A stretch of 64,000 nt of DNA from Arbacia lixula (GCA_963669155.1 OZ022576.1:3152746-3216745); one strand, 5' to 3'. Counted from the stretch's first letter, positions 10,601 to 25,400 are shown. A program made the numbers and translations. The notes: generated from the sequence alone by a model not told the origin.

Positions 10601-13600
10601 GTTATAAGCTGCCTAAATAATAGAGGTGATCATCGATCATGATCATCATAGGGGTAATTTATCTAAGGACATGTCTGGTGGCCTATCATCTTATCAGAGT
10701 GATGTCTCTCCGTCTTGGTCATGAGCCAACCGCTTCGTTTGTCCACAACATATACCCAACATGTATCAATGATAACTAAGGTTAATGATGACAAAATGAA
10801 AATGAATGTTGTAAGTGAAGTCAGCAAGACCTTCAACCAGAACAACACTTTGGTGAGGTAAAACATGGTAAAACTGATGCTTGTTTGGAACGATCTCATG
10901 TAGACTTGCTCTCCAGCAAAACAAGCAATAATCTCATGATCAAGATGACAAGGGAGCATTGAGGGGTCAGTAGCCCTACAAATCCCATCTCAATAAACAT
11001 AGCCGTGCATCATATATGTATACGGAGCCGGTTTATCAGGTTTCATATGAAACCTTCGTCATAACGTTATTGATGTAATCGATGTCTGAACAACACTTGT
11101 CCCGATAGACATGCAATAGTAGGCCTAACGTTTATAAATCGAATGAGTTTTATTATAAATGTTGAAGATTTAATCAAAAATCAAATATCTTTGCGGCAAT
11201 AAAATTGATTATCAATGATACGATATGTCGACCAAGAGTTCACCCCTCCTGTTGCTGGATGGGATTTGTGTGGACACGTATAACAGGTGAAACCATTTGA
11301 GGGTGGCACAGCAAGGAATAATTTTTTATGTGCCATTGGGGCATTTCTGCACTGGTATAGACAACATTCCCGTAGGGCAGTATGGAGTCTGGCGGAGAAG
11401 AGGTTAAAGGGAACCGACCTGCGCGGTATCGCTGATAGTGATGGCGATGAGCTGAGACTGTTGGTCTATCCGGTACTGGTCCGTATCGCTGCTGTTGATG
11501 CTCACCCCGCTAGGGTCGGTCACCACCACACTGATCGGACTATCCAACCAGGAGAAAATGAGCACTGTGTCCACCCCTAGGCTCGAGTCAATGAGGAAGG
11601 TATCCTCCACCGGCCCATCGGCAGGAACGTAGATAGCACCGCTGTAGATCTGCGGGTGAATTGAAATTTGTCGAAAATTAGGCCGTGTCGAATATCAGTG
11701 AGAGCGCTCTGGTCGAAGGTGTCCTCCACGGAGAGCACCGCTGTAGATCTACATTGACACCAAAATAGTCGAAATTGTGGAATGTCATTGGGGCGTTCTG
11801 TATGGTGGCCACTGACATAGCCTGAGTGTGTCCTCCACCAGCTCATCGGCAGGGACGTAGAGAGTACCATCGTAGATCTGCATAGGGACTCGAGTGTTCG
11901 AAAATTAAGTCATGTCAAGTATATTAATGAGGACGATCTGATCAATGGCCACTGATTTGGCTAAATCAAAAAGGAGGAACATAAGAACAATGTCGACGCC
12001 GAGGGTAGAGTTGATAATGAAGATGTCTTCTACCAGAGTCTATAACAATCCGAAGTCCCAATGGGGTGGGATGGGAAGGGGGGGCGGGCAGAATCTCTAG
12101 AAATAATATGTACGCTATTAAATAGGCATATTAAATGATTTCTCCACCGAACCAAATCTCTTACAGGTCTTCTAGACACCTTATATCCACATAATGTGTT
12201 TCCCTTTCGTCACCTTACAAACTTAAGTAATGAGTTAGATGGTAAAGTTCTTGCAATGCCTCGTTAATATTACACCATGCATTATTTAACGTTCGACTTA
12301 AATAACTACTCTTGTTTTCTAGGAACCATGTGATCACCTGTATGGGCAGGGTCTCTGAGCTTAAGCCGGGACGTGATGAAATGGTTGCCGTGAAGGCATC
12401 GTTGAGGGCGGTAGAGTTGGCCGTGTCTGGATAGAAGAATGCGAGTCCATTCGTCCTAGCCGAGAGTTCCAGAAGCTTGGGGTCTGCCGCGTCGCTGAAA
12501 GCTGGATATTAACAAGATATATTCTATATATGTAAGATGAATATGTTTGAAGCAATGCTGACATATCGGTTGGTGTGTAAAGTCCTCAATGTGATTCGAT
12601 GGGAGAATACGCTGAGACATCAGGATGGAACAATTAACAATTTCGCTACATTTGGCTTGGAACAGCACAATACCGTCACAAACTGATCTTGCTTACCTGA
12701 CTTCAGATGTTGAAACATATACACAAATGAATAGATAAAAAGATAAGAAAGTAAATCAATTGCATTTTTGCTTTCTGTACGCTAAACAGAAGCGTAAAAT
12801 TCGGCGCTCTGACAAAAGTGGTGTAATGACGCAGTATAGTCGCAATGACAGCGCAAAATTAAACGAAATTCTAAGCGATTATTAAGCGCAATGGGAGCGC
12901 TTTGAGATGATCTCCCTGGCGATGGACTTCATCACACCTACCGCTTCGCTCTTAGTCAAGCAAGTTAAGGAACTCCAACTATACTCTTGTTTTGTTCACA
13001 GTGCGTTACAACTGACTGGATTGCGTCAGTTTATTTGTATATCGCTCTCATCAAGAAACGCATTCAAAACATAAGTCAAATATATATACACACACAGACA
13101 CCCAGAAACAAATATACAAGCAACGATATATTATACACGTATACATGTTTACAATTACAATAATAAAATGTACACTCTGTTTCTGATTGTCTCTCTCTCT
13201 GTCCGTCTGTCGGTCTGTCTCTCCCCCCCCCCCCCCCCACTTCTCTCTTCCTCTATCTCTCATAAGAACATATCATATAATATAACAATGACAAATAAGT
13301 ATTGAAATAAACAATTGACATTATGGTTGTATGAGGAAATTCTAAGAAATGAGCAAGAGTGCACAAATAAAAATACCGATTGTATCGATGATGACCCCAG
13401 CTTCTTCTACGTCATCAAAGACGTCATCTATGAAAGGAGCTCTGTTCTCTATGCCGTCACTGACGAGCAGTATATAACCACCAGCGGGGTTCTGGTCCCT
13501 GTTTGGTCCACGCAACACCTGCATGACATGAAAGTATAATATCGGCAGAGTAGACTGGATTCGAGTAGTCAAAGTGTGGTCGCACCAGGGATAATAAATG

Positions 13601-15008
13601 TTATACGTGTCTTTCAACCAAAATCCTCGTTCGTTTGATATTTTATATTCATCAGCAAAAACAAACGCTCACAATCCATTGTGGTGGCGCTATCGTCTGT
13701 CTAGACCGCACTTTGATGGCTCCTCCTACCTCCGAGATAATTTATGGACGGATTTATAATTTGAAAATGTCCTATTATATATTCCATGCACGTATGGTAT
13801 GAAGGGGTTAAGAGGTAACTTTCAAAGAGCATTCTTGTAAGATGCTGTGTACCTCAATACCATCGAGAACACCACAGCCGATGCAAGTAAACCCATCAGC
13901 CACCATCGGCAGTGCCGCCACCAGCTCGTCCCGTGTCCCACTGTCCGTGATCTTCTCCAGCTCGGAGAGGACCATAGATACTTCGTGGAACTCGACGATG
14001 CCGACGTAGCTGCCGTTGTCGATCGTGTAGCGGAGGTACTGGGTAGCCGCCTGGTTGAGCTTCGTCAGCCTGTCGTTATTCTGTCGGGGTGACGAGGAAG
14101 AAGGATATGAAGATGCAAAAGTTGAAGGAAGATAATTAAATGAAGAAATGCTTTTAAAAAGGAGAAGAAGAAAAGATGAAGAAGGTAGTAACAGCAGTAT
14201 TTGATAAATGATGATGTAGAATCCACTTTTTTGGATTAGAGGTTGATTTAAATAATTATCCAACTTATTAGACGAGGAGAAGTCGGTCAAACAGTATTTG
14301 GCGAGGCCAGAACAACATGAAACAAGGCCACAATAAAGGCTTACCATTTTCAAACAGATGGGGAAACAAGTGAGAGGTCGCACAAAAAACAAAACACAAA
14401 GTAATATAAGCATTTGTATTGCATTTTCTGTTACTTGCGAGTATTTATACGTGTGTGTTGTTATCTGCCTTTTATTTCATCGTACGTTACAATAGTTTGC
14501 TATTTCTAATTCATCCGTATGGTATCTTACGCCCATGCTGCCGCTGGTATCCAAGACCAACACTACGCGTCTGTCCTGGGCCTGCACGAGCCTGAAGGTG
14601 GGCGTTGTGTCGATCTCAGCTTCAATTGGTGGGTTGTTATCCCCCTCGAAGTCTTCAGTCTCGAGCATGACGTCCCACGCGCTGCGGCTGGCGCACAGGA
14701 CGTTGTGCTTGTTGGGGGCCTCTCGGTTGTGGAAGCCCGGGGTCTCCACCTCGCTGTGACAGTACCCCGTCACCTACGGACGGTTGAAGAAACGTTCGAC
14801 ATCATCAGCATCACTGACGTTGTCGTCGACATATTCGTTCACCAGTATCAGCGTCAGAATCCTCGATATCAATATTACAATCATCATCGTCGTTATTCTA
14901 GTCGCATCGTCATCATGAATATACTAGTTCTATTGTCACACATTGATTGTGACAACGAGTGCTAGTTCTTCTTCCACGTCTACACATTACTGTTCCCACT
15001 ACTACAAG

Positions 15009-15063
<55 letters not shown>

Positions 15064-15100
15064 GCTATTACTGCTACTACTGCTACTACTACTGCTACTT

Positions 15101-15160
<60 letters not shown>

Positions 15161-15309
15161 TTGCTACTACCACTACTACTACTACTACTACTATTACTGC
15201 TTCTACTGCTACTGCTACTACGACTACTACTACTGCTACTACTACTGCTACTACTATTGCTACTCAGCTACTACTACTACTACTACTACTACTATTACTA
15301 CTACTACTA

Positions 15310-15368
<59 letters not shown>

Positions 15369-15436
15369 GCTACTACTACTACTACTACTACCACTACTAC
15401 CACTACTACTACTATTACTACTACTACTAGTACTAC

Positions 15437-15491
<55 letters not shown>

Positions 15492-16532
15492 GCTGCTGCT
15501 ACTACTTCTACTACTAGTAGTATTACTATTACTATTACTATTACTACCACCATCACTACTTCTACTACTACCAAACTACAACAACTATTACTTCTACTAC
15601 TGCTACTACTACTACTGCTGCTACTACTACTGCTATTACTACTACTAGATCTATTACTATTACACGGTTCAAGAAATTAACGATGAAAGTAATCCCCCAC
15701 AAAAAAACAATAAATACATGCAATGTGAAGCAGGATGCATGGAAGAGAAGAGAGGAGATGGTAAAGACAATTAATTAATTCAATGATGATCGCGGTAATC
15801 ATGGTAATAGTGATGACCAAATAGAATTATTATGTGTGATATTAAAGAAAACATAGCACTGGGGCATTACAACCCGTTCTCATAACGGTGAAAAGAAATA
15901 AATCTTAATGACTTGTAAAGCTTGTAAGTTACAAGCGACAAGCCGATATACGCACCGAATCCAGGAACTGCGCGTACATGATGGAGGCTGGCGCGCTCTG
16001 GCCGTTGAGGTTGGGGAAATAGAAGCAGTCCTGCTCATACAAACCGGTAGCAGGGTCGCGCTGGCAGGGCGCGAAGCTGTTGATGTTCAGAGCCTCTCCT
16101 GCCAGTTCGCTGGTGCAGCGGGTCGCCTCGATTTCACCCCGTGAGTTGGCGTAGAACTTGGCTGTGCCCTCGTCATCCGTTGGGTACTCGTCGAACAGCC
16201 CCCAGCGAAGGTGCCCCCACTCATGGGTTAGTAGCTTGTCTGGGAGGGGCGACACGTTCAACAAAACTTAGGCCCAAACCCAAACTAAATCTCCCAACGA
16301 AGTATGAAATATATTTTTGATGGGACAAAAATGATGTGTGTGTGTGTGTGTGTCTGTAATTAAAGCAAAGATATATGGGTGAGAGTAACTAACCAACTGG
16401 CTCTATGTAGCTCTATGGGATATGTGCGTTTTAATTGAGAACATAAATCGTGCACATAAAGAGTTAAGGATTGACATCAGGTTCAGAAATCGTTTCATAC
16501 AATCTTAAGATAAGAACATTCAGTACATCTTC

Positions 16533-16590
<58 letters not shown>

Positions 16591-19500
16591 GTTGTTGTTG
16601 TTGTTATTGTGCCTAATACAGGCCATACCGCTTAGTCCTTAGGTGTGGTGCAATCGGTCATTCTTGGGGCTTTCCCTCATTATGCAGGTTCTCCCTATGA
16701 TATATTAACCCTTATTTTACCAGGCCTTGGAAACTCCAATGCCACATATCATGTTCGTTCCAATGGTAAGTGGTGTCGCCATATCCACTGTTGCGCCGGC
16801 TTCTGGTTCTAAACAACATCACTGAAGTGAGACTTTCACTGGTCCGACAGTCGCCATAGTACTGGGCACTACCAATGAGACTCTCTGCCATGATCACTAG
16901 TATTCGCTCTACCCTCGTAGTTTAGAACCAGTTGGCTTGACAACATACTCATAATCATGACGTCACACTTCGGTACTGTATGAGAGTTTAGCAGCTATCT
17001 TACCCATAGGTCCCCAGATGTACTCGCTAGTCGGCCGGTCCACTATGTAGTTCGGTGTGAGGTGGATGTACTCGCCGTGCTGCCCGCAGCCTCCCAACTG
17101 CAACGTGTACGGGTTGTCCTCCCACTCGGGGTTGGCGGAGTCGATGATGACGTTGGCGGTTTCGAAGGTCTCTGTGCGGGCGGGTTCGTACTCTGGCTTG
17201 GAGCTCCAGGTCTTGGGGATGAGGATGGTGATGTTCCGCCAGTACGCACGGCGCCGCGTCGCCGTGAACAGGTGGCCAGACCCAGACGAGAAGATATCCT
17301 ATAAGAATTCATAAGATAAAGTAAATGATAACAAACTAGGTGTTATAAAACACATTTGACACATCACATCCCAAAAAAGTTACAACTTAAGTCAAGCTGA
17401 AATTTTCACAAATTCAAATGATGCCAATTTCTGTTGGAAGTAGGTTGATTGTTTGATTCACACAAGTTATTGGTCCTGACTGTTTAAGAGGTGAAAATCT
17501 CATCAATATACGAAAAGTTATCGTTTGAATATCAATAGATGAAAAATCAAGAAACCTGCTCAAAAAAATTGAAATCCTGTACCTGCATGAAGTTTAAGTT
17601 CCAACTTGAATGAAATTGTAACTCCTGTAAAATGATTGTTGCAAATGTGGAAATGTTTTAAATAGTATGGCAGTTATGTGGCAAATTAGATATTTGTCCC
17701 AATGTCAAAAACATGCGAAGTATATCGTGCAAGTAATCCGTTGCCATCGCTGTGTTATCGCTGTATCATTTAAGCATTTAAATACAAGGACACGGAAACA
17801 AAGTAGAAGTTCGCATGCCTTATCAATAAATATCGAACATATTGGTTTTAATTTACAAGGACAGCGTGCTCCATCCTGTAAATGAATGAGATCTTGGAAC
17901 CAGCCGGGTTTAGTTTTAGTGTTTTAGTTTTAGATTTAGTTTCAATGTAAATTACGGAATGGAAAATAAAGTGCGTACAAGGCGGGTACAAAATGTTCCC
18001 TCAAATCGATAATGAGTTTGAAATGTAGGACGCTGTTCTTTATCAAATAGCTAACAATAGATGAATGTATCAAAGCCTCACATAATCAGTTCTTGATCAG
18101 ATGCGTCACTACGGTATGTCGATAAGAAATATTAATTTCACCAACTCTTTTGTCACAATAGTTTTACCAACCCTTTATTCACAATAGACTAGGATAGAAG
18201 GTACTACTTATCAATTAAACTATACGAGGTAGGTGGAATTAGTCGTTAGCTTGAATTCCCGAGGAAATTCTTTCATAATCATCATGATGACTTGGCGTAA
18301 ACTTATTTGTAGAGACTGCATATTTCATCACAAGTTAAGCTCGGGCAACAATGTTATGTGAAAGCAGATGTTCCCGACTTCTCACTTGGAAGCAGGTGTG
18401 TGTGTGTGTGTGGGGGGGTGGGGGGGGGGGGGTGGGGGTGCTGTCCAACACTTATCAAGCGTCACCTGTACTTTATGCGTCCGTATAAAGCTGAATATTA
18501 ACAACATTACTTGTATTCCGAAAGAATAACGTACTTGACAGAGGTCGAAATGAGATAACACCTGCACTGTCAAAGTTTGATACATTTGGCACTCCTAAAA
18601 TCAAAGGTTGCCATTTATCATATGAGATGTTTGCAAACCGATGTGCTGTTTCTTTCGAGAGAGCATTGTCGTAACACAATAGAGGAAAACACGAAAAGGG
18701 CATTTGCAATGCATCAAGTATCTAACGTCGAACTACGGGATCGAACTCAGCCACTTATGCAGCCACTTTTAACCTTTTATGGTAGATAAACTGTTGCTCC
18801 GTGGGTTGTATATGTATTATTTGTGTAAAACACGGGATCAGGGGCGCATAAAGAGTTAACCAACTTGATCTTTAAGACCCCTGACATGTCTGATGAATTG
18901 GAATACAAAGAGCTGTATTTGTCGTAGCATGTAGGGTCCATGGACGTAGTTTCTGACCTTCAGCTCAAGATAAGTCGGTCAGCTTAGAAGGAGCCTGACC
19001 ACCGCTATATAAACAGTGTCAAGTAGTTTGATACAATTTGATTTAATATGCTGCACCCTTTTCCACTTGCTTTCCGTTACCATGGCTACAGATAGAGTTT
19101 TAGTTTCAAATGGAATGTGCTTGGTGCAGATAAAATTATCCGAAATCTCTTGAGAGGAATGAATGGACTATTTCATGGGATAGATCAGGGCGAGCCCGCC
19201 TCTACGATATCCCCTACATACAGTAGGAGTACATATTGCACATAACACTTCGCCGAAAGAAACAAAATAAGGGGGGGGGGGTATGGAGTAAAGTATCACG
19301 CATTTTTTTTTTTTTTACCGTACTTGGTGAACAACATAATATACTTCTTGGGTAATGATTGCGCAAATTTATCCTACGTTTTCCCCTGAGCATCTCCTTG
19401 GACCATGCATCTTTTACGACTACTGCGATCTTTTGTATTACACTGAAAATGGTCAAAGGTGAATAGGAAGCCGGATACTCTATGTTAGCAAACAAACTTG

Positions 19501-22424
19501 CATCTTGGTGTTGCAGTTGGGGGAGTGCCCCTTGCATAAACTGCGTAAAAGCTCTCCAGGGCGCATTTCATCCCCCACTGGAAATGCATGGTGCCACCTG
19601 AAGAGTGGGGAGTGGAGTGCAAGGGAGGGGCCGGATTGTATTTCACAATGAATCCCTTTGTAACTTATAACATATCATGAGACCCAACGGGATAATGGGG
19701 CCCGATTTCCGAGTAGGGGCCCACCCCCTTTCAAGAGCAGGGTATTTCTCTCTTGACTCCCCACTCACTTCTAGGACAGTTTCAAGTCCGCTGTTTCGAA
19801 GTGATGATGGATAATCGGTAGCAGCTCGAAAAAAAAAATCCGCTTAGATTATGATTGATCATGTTCTTACCTGTTTTCATAGTTGCGCAAATGTCTATAA
19901 CGCTCGATGTTTACCTTGTTAGGATTTAATTACACTACCCTCCCATGCAATATTTGATTTGAGGGTGTAAGGTATTGGACTTTCAAGAGGTTATTTTGAG
20001 ATTCGATTGTCCTCTCAAGACGCTTCGTAAAGAACTATTCTTTTCTAGTGATCAAAGTATACAGCTTTAGCTCGTCATTAATAATTAGTTATATACTTCA
20101 CGTGTTTGGTACATGTGTCAAATCTATTAATGAAGAGTATTGTAGTGTCCTGTCTTATAAACCATTGCGATTGACTGAGTCTTGTCTTGCGATTCATATG
20201 TATCATAATTTATGGAACTGGACTTCATAAGACAGCTAGGCCTAGGTTTTTTTTAAGGGCGAGTGAAGTAGGAGTGGTAATTGTTCCTACCAGACTTATT
20301 CAGATTCTCCGGCATGGGAAGGAGAGGGGGAAATCTCTATGACTATTAATCAACCTATTAAGTTCATTCCCAAAATGTTGTCATGTTGATTCGTTCTTCA
20401 AAAACTAGATAGTCAGAGATGGCACGGTCAGTGACCTGCTAAACATGAGGTTTCCGGTCTTAGAAAATAAAATGATCCATTTCAAAACCGTCCGGAGTCG
20501 CTTTGTTTTCTTTTTCTTTTTCTGAATGGGCAAGACTGTGTTTGTTTTTTTTCCCATAATTTCTACACTTTTGTGGTATCCCTAAGGGAGGTCGGGGGGG
20601 GGGGGGGGGGAGGGGTTATACCCCCTAACAACCACCACCATCACCACCACCACCCCCCCCCCCCCCCCCCCCCCCCTCCCGTTATAACCGCCACTGCCTG
20701 ACTGCCTAATGAATTAACCTCGTGCGCTGTCCTCGCGGTTCGTTTGAACAGGGATGTGTTATGGAAGGAAATGAAGCAACTTTCTTTCTTTGAACCCATG
20801 TGCCAAGCCCAGGGGCGTAGACAACGGGGGGGGGGGGGGGGGGGGGGATGAGGGGGATGCATCCCCCCCACTCCACAAGGTGGGGGGGATGGCATGTACA
20901 ATCATCCCCCCCAGGTTTGGAGGAGTGATATTTGCTTAATCACTTAACTTAATAAGGCATAATGATGATAATAATAGTAAAAATAATAATGATATTAATA
21001 ATATTAATAATGATAATTATCATGATGATATTAATCCTCATCATTATTGTAATCGTGTTTATGTGTATTAACCGCATTCACACGTTGAAATCCAATTCAC
21101 ACGGTAAAAAAGAGAAAATCTTACAAGTATTTTGTAGTTATCTTTTGGTTTGTCCTCACTAAGCAAAATGGCATAACTTTTTATCAAAGAGATTTTGGGC
21201 AAAATAATTTGGTAGGATTGTTTCTCACCTTATTGACCAACTTCTGTGTGAAAATCACATTAATCCAAATATCCAATAAGTCATGCGTGAGTGTGCAAAT
21301 TTAAGAGGCAAAAATGTAACTTTTCAAAAGTCACAAGGGTAATTTCGGGTTTCTGTCATATGAATTTTTGATGAATTCCATTTCTGGTGCATAACTTATG
21401 TCCTTTCATTATTTATCATCCATCTCTCGAGGCACCTAGACCTATCCCGACATTTAACCCATTTAACCCGTTAACCCGTTTAAAAAATACTTCTCCCTCT
21501 TGAGTTTGAAATTTTTAAAAATATTGGATATTTTGACAAAGATGTAACATGACCTGTTATGTAAACATTGGAAGTCATTTCGGTGTCATGGTTGAGTGAA
21601 TACACTTTAAAAATCGCAGAAAATAAAGAAATGCCAAAATGTACTGTTTAAATAGCATAAACAATTACCCTTGTGACTTTTCAATAATCTACATTTTTTG
21701 CCTTTAAAATTTGCCCACTCATGCATGACTAATTGGATTAATGTCATTGTCACACAGAGGTTAGTCAATCAGTTAAGGAACAATCGTACAAATTATTTTG
21801 CCCAAAACCGCTTCGATAAAAAGTTATGCTATTTTGCTTAGGGGGGGGGGGGGGGTATTCTTTTTTGGTTGTGTTTAGAAAACAAAAACACGTGGTGAGT
21901 CCGCTAAGCAGGAGGCCTTGTCTTCCTTAACTTTTTTTAAGGGGAAAATATATGTGAGTGTGTCCCTTACATAATTCACAGCGTGAATTGATTTTCTGAT
22001 TCTAAGATGGCTCATAATAAGAAGTTGAAAACATCAAAGATCACTTCTTTTTCAAGCATAATGAGAAAGAAGAATATGATGGCGAACAGCCGTCTACATC
22101 AAAATCCGATAATATCGGAAAAAGGCCTGTTCTTACGGAAGTTCAACCAGAAGAAAGTGCCGTTGAGGGTGATGGAGCATCTGAGGCGAAAGATGATGAT
22201 GAAACTGATGCCGGTTTTAACGACTGTGTTAGCCCCAATCACCCCCAACTTATTCCATTCCCGTACTAGAAACTAAACCGCAGAAAATTCTGTTTCAAGC
22301 CAAATGGTACCCAAACTACCCCTGGATCCATTACGAACCCTCCCTGCAAAATATGTGTCAGTCCATTCCGTACTCGTATGCCACGGTGTGTAGATCTCGT
22401 CGAAACTATCTCCATTTAAGGCGT

Positions 22425-22478
<54 letters not shown>

Positions 22479-25400
22479 CACGCTTGTGTGTGTTAATTTA
22501 CCTCATTAAGTATGCATCAGATTGCACGATTTCAAGTTCAAAATTGCAAAAGCTCCCTACCGTGGGAGGGGGGACACCCCCCTCCCACACCCTCCCCCCG
22601 GCTCGGTCGCTTCGCGCCCTCTCGAGCGTTGCAAGCCCATTCATCCCCCCCTCCCCCCCCCCCCCCCAGGTGTACGAACCTGTCCACGCCACTGGCCAAG
22701 CCGCTGAAAAGTTATGGTGTTCTCGACAGGTGCTGTTCAGGTGTTTGAACAATTATGAACATGATTGTATGGCAACGGCTTCTCAGAGAGAACAAAAGAA
22801 ATGTACAGTCTCATTTCGCTTGTCCCGTTCTGTTGATGGCATTAATACTTCCATGAGCATAACAGGTATCAACAAACACAAATAAACAAGATTTTCAAGT
22901 GAAATATCTCTGTTGCACGCAAACACACACAAACGCCGTTAATGATAATACCCAGCTTAATATATCATTTTGAGAGTGGTTGAATCCCCCAAATGCACAA
23001 GATGTCAGAAAGTGAAGAAATTTGTCAATTTTGTAAGTAATACAAATAGCTTATATGTCCGATTTTTAATGATTCCTCAATACAAAAGCAGAGTAAAGGA
23101 TCTGTCATTATCTGCCGTTAACTTCCTTATAGTTTGCAAACAAATTTGTCAAAAACAAAACGTATACAGACAAATGGGAAATTAAAAGAAATTTCTTTTC
23201 AAGTTGACATCAGCTAAATGTCGGCACGGCACATGGAACATCAAAGCATTGTCATGATTATGGAATGCTTTTTACATTCATGAGCACGCTTTAGAACCCA
23301 TACAGATGTTTGAATGTATTATGCTATAGTTTCTACTCCTTCGTAACACCTCCCTGGTTTGAAGAGGTCGTCATTGTAGGACTGGGGCTTGTAGGTGATA
23401 CTTGTAGGAAATAAAATCAAATAAATATCGTTTATTTTACATTTGAATGAGTTATTAAAGCAATTTATGTAGCTAACATGCCATGAAAGTGTTCAATTTA
23501 GTGTTTTATGAAAATCAAATTTCACTAAATTGACACTCTCTTGTGGCTTTGTGTGAACGTCACAGCTGGGATATGCTTCACCCAGCTATAGAGACTAACT
23601 GCAATCTACACACAAGTGTTCACAATGACCATTGTGTATCACACCTGTTAATCCACTAGCAACTGCCATCACAGTTTCATTGTCAATGCATGATGCTTCT
23701 GGCGGAAAAGAAGCTGCGAATTGGCATGTGTAATGCACAATAACGCCTCACTTTTCTTACGTCAAACCTAAAGGCTGTTTCGGATGACAGTGGGGCAAAT
23801 TTGTCCCAGAGTCCAGGGTGATTGTTTTCACCCTAATTTCGTTTTTTCGGAAGTGATATATTATTTGAATGTCTTCCAAGCTCGCTGTATGGCTTATAAG
23901 CTTTCTGTAGATGAATATCTTCATATTTAGGGATTTCCTATGAATATCACCTTTAAACACGACCAATCGTTCATGACTGTCAATAACTGTCATACTGTCT
24001 TATAGCCTTCTTAATTATTTGTCTCATTACAGACAACTTTCCGTCAATCTTGCTATCTGTTGATTTTGCTTTTGTTTCTATGGAATGCACTTCTCAGGAG
24101 GGTTTTCATCCACCCTGAGAGAGTCAATTGGGATGATGAATCGACCCTCTTCAATGTCCAAGGCAAATATTTTTGTCTTAGCTTGGCCCTTCTGCAGCCA
24201 GGATGGCGCGATAGAGCGGCTTGGATTCAGACTGATTCGGCAATTCAGAGTTTCTAGTGTTCATCTATCACCATTTCATGTCCATGTTTTCCAACACTCC
24301 TACTTATTTTATGTTTTTTGTTTTTTTGTTTGTTATGCCAATCATTCACTGTCAATTCACTTCTATTTCTGAAGTCAGCCAAAAGCGAATTATGTAAAAT
24401 GAACTTTTAAATACATGTACAACATGAATGTGAACGTACTTTCAATTACAAACGACTGTTGACAATGGTAAAGTCGCTGAAAGTAACTGGTCAATCCTGC
24501 AAGTCGTTATTCCGAAGGTTCGTTATTCCGAAGATTCGATTGTCCGAAATTAAAGAAGGTTTGTTAACCCACAAAGGAAATAAGGTTCATTGATCCGAAA
24601 AAAAAATATCAACGAACCCTATATTTCAATTTCGGATAAACTAATCTTCATGTACATGTATACATGTAGAAAATACATTTATCTCTACGAAACAACATTG
24701 AGAGTGTAAATGAACAATTCCTATTAACACAAGCTGCATTTCCAAACAAATTTCCAACAAATTCTATCAAATCAACTTAGATTGTGAATGAAATAAAACA
24801 ACTTGTGTAACAATGTGTAGCATTCGGATCAAAACTACAATGCCTTCTTCCCGATAAGTGCATGTAGCATTATATGGTATAAAATGCGTTGTGACTGGTT
24901 GTCAGATACTGTATCTCAAATAAATCTCCTCGGGCTTGGTGACAAGGACAGTCAATACTGCTTCTGTAATGTGCTAGAAGACGTGTAGGTGTGTTTATTT
25001 CATTCCAGTTATCATGTTGATCTTAAGTCTAATTACGACCGTCCCACGCATTGCACTGAACATTCCACTAAACATTCCTTTTAAACATTATTATAAGGAG
25101 AATTAGGCCTTTCGGTTAAAGAAAAGAACTCCTATCAAAATGTCTAAATTTAGCCAGTGTTGTGGGAGGAAAACAAAATGAAGTCTCCAATAGCAAACGT
25201 ACACATTGATTTTTTGTTAAATATATATCATTTCAGAGTACAAAATAGAACATCTACCTTGAAGTCCAATCATGTTATTTACTGTATGATAAAAAAATAA
25301 GTTATGATGTAACATTATCAAGCCCGCATTGCTGCATGGGCATGGCAAGCCGAAAATATGCGCAATTGGGGAATATTTCGCCGAAGCGGTAGAATGATAA

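Noticed and set aside
10663..10959. 98-codon minus frame with hydrophobic stretch
   Set aside because: Lies wholly in a CLCA intron, with no splice phase match to exons 8 and 9 and no family resemblance.
11577..11870. 97-codon minus frame across the exon 8 duplicates
   Set aside because: It runs through exon and intron in a frame different from CLCA; the repeated peptides in it reflect the DNA duplication.
14943..15680. Long frames of poly-Thr, poly-Tyr, poly-Leu and poly-Val on both strands
   Set aside because: They translate the ACT repeat array only; every frame without TAG or TAA is open by chance.
17043..17312. Ser/Thr/Pro-rich frame over CLCA exon 2
   Set aside because: Wrong frame; the correct frame matches the CLCA N-terminal domain and joins its neighbours in phase.
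22430..22885. 151-codon plus frame
   Set aside because: Starts in a GT repeat and crosses a poly-C tract and a dispersed repeat; composition is not protein-like.
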